64,000 nt of DNA, from positions 6,149,676 to 6,213,675 of the forward strand of contig JARUPZ010000025.1 in the NCBI GenBank assembly GCA_031213475.1, written 5' to 3'. The DNA is from Nereocystis luetkeana (Eukaryota; Sar; Phaeophyceae; Laminariales; Laminariaceae). Position numbers and translations under genes: made by a program. Shown piece by piece: positions 61,419 through 64,000 of this stretch. The notes under the pieces were generated by a model, which did not search any database, was not told where the DNA came from, and saw only the letters and a list, made by a program, of their open reading frames with translations. Each line of letters opens with the position of its first letter. Within the stretch, counting starts at the first letter, position 1.

Positions 61419-61527
61419 ATTGCGGGGGATTATAATAAACAGGATCTAAGATGCACACAAGAACCTATACCTTTACCTACTTTTACTAACAATATTTGGT
61501 CCTATTTACTATGGTCCCCCGTAATAG
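61419..61527. mobile_element. MITE-B copy 15
   Basis: TA, TTGCGGGGGATTATAATAAA ... TTTACTATGGTCCCCCGTAA, TA. Confidence 0.88.
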
Positions 61528-62224
61528 TAATCGGAAACGAACATAGTTGCGCAAATATAGGGGGACATGTGGTTCCGATTACTATGCTCTCCTCCCCCCC
61601 CGAAGTAGCGGTAGTGTGTGTTCGGAAGAAGGGATGGGAGAGGAGGGCGTTTAGGCGGAGTGGGGGTGGGTGCTGGAGGGTGGGGATGGTCCAACAGTCT
61701 GTTCTGAGAGCTCTGAATCACACCCATTATTTTTTTTTTTTGTATTCTTGAGCATGATTGTTATCAGTCTGACCTTAAATATAAATGAGCGGATTTTTTC
61801 ATATTTTCTTACCATCTGTGACCCAACCCAAAGGAGCAGTACTATTGATTGAGAAAAAATGTTTTTCAGTCTGCTCAGAAATACAAAAGTTACGTATCCG
61901 ACAAATTGTGGCCATAGAAAGGCCCGCTACGTTTGTGGACAATCAGGTTGGTGTGGCAGAGTCTACGTGAAAAAAAATTACCCATTTCCCCCCATGAAAA
62001 AAAAATCCCGGAAATGTTGTAAAAACGCCGATTGGGACTCCAACGATACAATGGTTGGGTAGTTTTCTCATCGGAGGAGCGGCTTCGGTCCTGGTGGCAG
62101 CTTGGTCATAACGTGCTGCGCCTATTCTAGGACGCCTCTGCTACGGGGCGTGGAATGGAGCGGGGAAGGTAGGAGTGGGTGGGTGGGGTGGAGTGGAGCG
62201 TGGTTTGGAGGGGATTGGAGTGGC
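61528..62224. other. Unassigned stretch
   Basis: T tract near 61729-61740. No exon or element termini recognised. Confidence 0.4.
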
Positions 62225-62356
62225 GCTGGGAGGAGGGTGTGTACGTTTGTCGCCTCCCTTGAGTCGTTCGACCATTGACCACGTGTCCCCTTTCGAGACG
62301 GAGCACCGTTCCTACTCCTAGTAGGGACGCCTCCAACATTTGGGCGCTCATTACGG
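62225..62356 (-). mobile_element. LINE 3' fragment, reverse orientation
   Basis: The minus strand reads ATGAGCGCCCAAATGTTGGA, TAGGAGTAGGAACGGTGCTC, CGTCTCGAAAGGGGACACGT, GGTCAATGGTCGAACGACTC and then a C-rich end, colinear with the 3' ends of LINE-A and LINE-B. Confidence 0.85.
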
Positions 62357-62934
62357 TACCGGTAATTGTTTGTTACCATATGTATGACATGAAAAAAACA
62401 AAAACTTTGGGGAGCGAGAGGCGACACAATCAGGTGGGGGAGCAGGGGGGGCTGAAGGGGCTTGGTGTCACATGCAGTCCTAAGTGTCAAGATGCATCAC
62501 ACGCCGTGCCGCTTGAGAGGGAACACACGCAACCCTAGCCAACAGAGTCGTGACATGCACTCCTGGTCAAGAGGTGACTCATGGAATCCTGGTAGAGACA
62601 GACGGAGAGCCTGTTGCGGTGATGAACGGGCGGGGGGGGGGGGGGAATAAAGGAAGTGCCAAACCGTGGTAAATACAGCGTACCTTCCCCAATGCTACAA
62701 TCAAAAGAAAGAGGGGGCACACATACGGTGAGGCGCGTGAAAGCGGTTTCCACACAGCGTCAACCACGAAACGTAGGCCCGGCCCGCTCCAGCCGGAGGT
62801 GACTCCCGGCGCGAAAGAAACGATACCCACTAAACAATTCCACCTGGAGGGTCAACCATTGGACCCGTGCAGGTCTGCGAGCCGCGCGATGGTTAGACGG
62901 CTTTGAGCTGCTTGCCTTGCCGCAGGCGCGTCTT

Positions 62935-63312
62935 GCGCCGTTAGCATTATTTCTTTCGCTACACACGTTTTGCCCGCGAGGGTTGAAATGCGGTATTTGC
63001 ACGTGTTCCAAACTTGTTTTATTTTGTGTAAAACCACACTTGAACGTTGCGTGCGAACACAGCGTCTTGTGCTCAGAATTTATTTCAAGAACGCCAAAAA
63101 ATAAACTACGCGACGTATGAGACGCGCCGTTAGCATTATTTCTTTCGCTACACACGTTATGCCCGCGAGGGTTGAAATGCGGTATTTCCACGTGTTCCAA
63201 ACTTATTTTTTTGTGTAAAACCACATATGGACGTTGCGTGCGAACACAGCGTCTTGTGCTCAGAAGCTCTTTCAAAAACGCCAAAAAATAAACTACGCGA
63301 CGTATGAGACGC
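62935..63312. repeat. 189 bp tandem duplication
   Basis: GCGCCGTTAGCATTATTTCT starts at 62935 and again at 63124. The units are nearly identical except for small indels. A third partial start (GACGCAGCGTTTCGCG) follows. Confidence 0.92.
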
Positions 63313-63642
63313 AGCGTTTCGCGTAACACGGTATGATACCCATCGTGCGATGGCCCATTGGAGCCGAAAAAAAGACGCGCCTACTCCCCGCACGTAAGGC
63401 CAAAAATAAAAACCAGCACACATACGAAATTTTATCAGCACCTGGATATTGCAGTGGCCACTGTGTAGGAATCCTCGAGAGAGGCACCGCAGTCTGCCGA
63501 ATCGGCGAGCGCGCGCATCGCTTTTAAGAAAGTCTGGGCGGTAGCATGCTCTAAGGGAATCTGTGCAACGCGTGCGATCTGAGCCTTATAAATTGGTGCC
63601 TCGCCCGCCCGCCTCTATATTGTACTGAGGTATTGTCACAGT

Positions 63643-64000
<358 letters not shown>

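Overview
The window looks like repeat-saturated nuclear DNA of a eukaryote with a large genome. The signs are GT-AG spliced exons separated by introns of 0.8 to 5.3 kb, two decayed endonuclease/reverse-transcriptase LINEs, a tRNA-derived SINE, many short inverted-repeat elements, long microsatellites and dense G/C homopolymers. Alanine-rich exons encoded by CAG/CTG-type triplet arrays, with introns of this size, would fit a macroalga such as a brown alga. That placement is a guess. I saw no rRNA gene, no convincing functional tRNA gene, no operon-like layout and no CRISPR array.

Layout. 0-11 kb holds short mobile elements (MITE-A, MITE-B, one tRNA-SINE) in otherwise unassigned sequence, ending in a 1.2 kb structure with ~240 bp direct terminal repeats. 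11.6-20.6 kb holds two plus-strand LINE copies: a 5'-truncated one (LINE-A) and a longer one (LINE-B) that retains decayed endonuclease, reverse transcriptase and C-terminal regions. LINE-B is itself interrupted by MITE insertions and a recent 455 bp tandem duplication. 21.3-22.7 kb is a GC-rich triplet minisatellite. 23.8-25.0 kb is a ~1.1 kb (GGGTC)n array. From 61.4 kb down to 25.2 kb on the minus strand I can chain 14 exon candidates. They have splice sites at both ends (one donor is weak) and matching reading phase at all 13 junctions, giving more than 1,260 codons of an unrecognised protein. Its introns carry most of the repeats. 61.5-64 kb is repeats, ending in an AGT array that runs off the window.

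Mobile-element logic. MITE-A has a TTAA target duplication and CCC-starting termini, as in piggyBac-type elements. MITE-B has TA-flanked GGGGGACC termini. Element R has ~20 bp termini containing GTTCTACGATAGAGG. Nesting gives natural filled/empty site pairs: MITE-A sits in the same TTAA of two R copies and in the LINE endonuclease reading frame. A ~0.5 kb Q element shares 3' sequence and a C-homopolymer tail with the LINE, which suggests it borrows the LINE machinery.

Main novel signal. The 9-mer TACCTGGTA (or its complement TACCAGGTA) occurs 20 times, where about 0.5 would be expected at random. Comparison of homologous repeat copies shows it arises as a 7 bp insertion into a pre-existing TA. 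At least five such events can be inferred here, and other short TA-bounded inserts behave the same way. The simplest reading is excision footprints of a TA-targeting DNA transposon, or an undescribed micro-insertion process.
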